A DNA stretch of 64,000 nt from Nematopogon swammerdamellus (lineage: Eukaryota > Arthropoda > Insecta > Lepidoptera > Adelidae): NCBI GenBank assembly GCA_946902875.1, contig OX336340.1, positions 12,291,566 through 12,355,565 on the forward strand, written 5' to 3'. Shown in pieces: positions 62,834 to 64,000 of this stretch. The position numbers and the translations under genes are program-made. How positions within the stretch are numbered: the stretch's first letter is position 1; each line of letters begins with the position of its first letter. The notes below the pieces were generated by a model. That model had not been told where the DNA came from, did not search any database, and was given only the letters and a program-made list of their open reading frames with translations.

Positions 62834-64000
62834 GTGTTATCAGGCTAGACGATCACATATTTTCATGGAGAAAGTCCGGTATGGGTGGCTGTGTCGGAGG
62901 GGTCAAAGCGCATGCTCCGACTCCGTATCGTTAACGCATTGTTTTTATGAGTATTATGAATATTATCAGGCTGAGTGCATCGGAATAATAGAGGCAGCAG
63001 CAGCAGTACGAAGCAGAATAATCACTGGTTACCAGATCAGAATACTGTGGTGTGAGCGTGAGTACGTGCGAAAGCAGTGTAAACGAATAGTACTGTACTG
63101 AGTGCGGTGACGATATTTTTGCGATTTTCCAAATAGAGCTTTTGATTGAAGACTCGCATCACCTCCCGCCTCCTCCACCCCCGCCCGCTACGAAGACGAG
63201 CGTGAGAAGTAATTTGTAGCCTTTGGCATCTCTATAATTTGCATCACAATCAAAGTCGTGAATATTTCCAAGAACATATACTTTATTAGATTTCCGGAGG
63301 TATAATGTGGAAAAATTCGCCGAGTGTCGTACCTCGAATTTTTCCTTACACATGCGACGTATGGAATGATAAAAAAAATTGAACGAAGGGTACAAGGAGG
63401 GGAAACCTAGTTATAATGTGCTCGTCTTTCACGCTAGAGGAGTTCACATTTTTTGAAACTCGTGAAAGCAAATTAGTTTTTCGAATAGAAATAATTCAAG
63501 GCAATATGGTGGCCAATATGGTGAAGGGATTCCTGTAGGTCTGAAATCACTCGCAATGTAAAACAAATTGAAAATGGTATTTCAATATAAACTTTAAATT
63601 CTATATTGCCGTATGTGGACGGTCTCACATGACAGTTTGGAGCTCTAAACATTAAGCATTGTACGAATATGTTTTCGACGTGCGCGCAAACTTATGCATA
63701 GTCATCATTATTGACAAAACTATACAGGGAAGAGTAAAGTGTGATGCCATTTTGGCCCAACGTCCTTCAGTGCTTGAAACCGAAGATGGGATAACACGCC
63801 TGCGTTTTATCGGCCAAACTTTTGCCCTTTTCTTTTATAGGCTTTAGCCTGAGATGCCGACACGTCTAGCGTGTACACAGCGTTCAGTGATTTATTTACG
63901 ACGGCTGGGTCTTTCCGATAAATTGTGAAGAGGAATCTGGAAACGTGTGTACTTACATATACATAATATTGACATAAATAAAATCCTTTATGTATTTTCA
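62834..64000. other. Glutamine synthetase intron 4 (open at the right edge)
   Basis: A fragment GGTATGGGTGGCTGTGTCGG (62879) belongs to the SINE family seen at 20197 and 46466. The rest is AT-rich. No further glutamine synthetase exon was recognised up to 64000. Confidence 0.45.

Overview
The window is nuclear DNA of an animal, almost certainly an insect and most likely a moth or butterfly. The pointers are AT-rich introns, canonical GT-AG splice sites, a long interstitial array of the insect telomere motif TTAGG (read here as CCTAA), SINEs with a 5S rRNA head, and dispersed repeats of the type common in Lepidoptera. There are no bacterial operons, no CRISPR array and no complete tRNA gene.

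Three genes can be reconstructed exon by exon, with splice phases that agree at every junction. (1) 17.1-33.3 kb, plus strand: a secreted cuticular protein. It has a signal-peptide remnant, one Rebers-Riddiford chitin-binding domain, a linker, a Gly-Pro-Asn exon, one 5,331-bp exon holding about 45 Tyr-Tyr-Pro-Gly / Gly-X-Pro collagen-like units (about 1,777 codons without Met, Cys or Trp), and a unique Cys-containing C-terminus. The part seen is about 2,277 residues; the first exon with the start codon was not found. (2) 35.3-53.1 kb, minus strand: seven exons of a class A neuropeptide receptor, from TM4 to the C-terminal tail, best matching the leucokinin (kinin) receptor. The TM1-TM3 exons were not found. 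(3) 56.5-62.8 kb, plus strand: the first four exons (203 residues) of a glutamine synthetase paralogue; the rest lies past the right edge. It has lost two canonical metal-ligand glutamates. Genes 1 and 2 converge tail to tail. Gene 3 is antiparallel to gene 2 and may sit in one of its 5' introns.

The rest is dense with mobile DNA. From left to right: palindromic and TA-flanked MITEs (0.4-1.3 kb), a reverse-transcriptase relic (2.6-3.3 kb), a 2.6-kb hAT-type element with a perfect 8-bp target duplication (3.9-6.5 kb), simple repeats, and a composite unit of long palindrome + PIF1-helicase fragment + 130-bp minisatellite (10.9-13.5 kb). That unit has a second copy inside intron 4 of the cuticular gene (23.9-25.7 kb). 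The cuticular introns also hold a 5S-derived SINE, the telomere-motif array and non-LTR retrotransposon fragments. The receptor introns hold an RTE-type fragment, SINEs, terminal pieces of a Penelope-like element and a dead Tc-type transposase. The 3' part holds a RNase H-bearing retrotransposon remnant, an inverted Penelope GIY-YIG pair, an internally deleted mariner and a 221-bp tandem duplication.

The most unusual item is the cuticular gene: a chitin-binding domain fused to a very large collagen-like repeat, hidden from ORF callers because the repeat exon has no Met. Next come the glutamine synthetase paralogue with altered active-site residues and the helicase/minisatellite composite element. 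All identifications rest on reading the sequence and on remembered family features; no database search was run.
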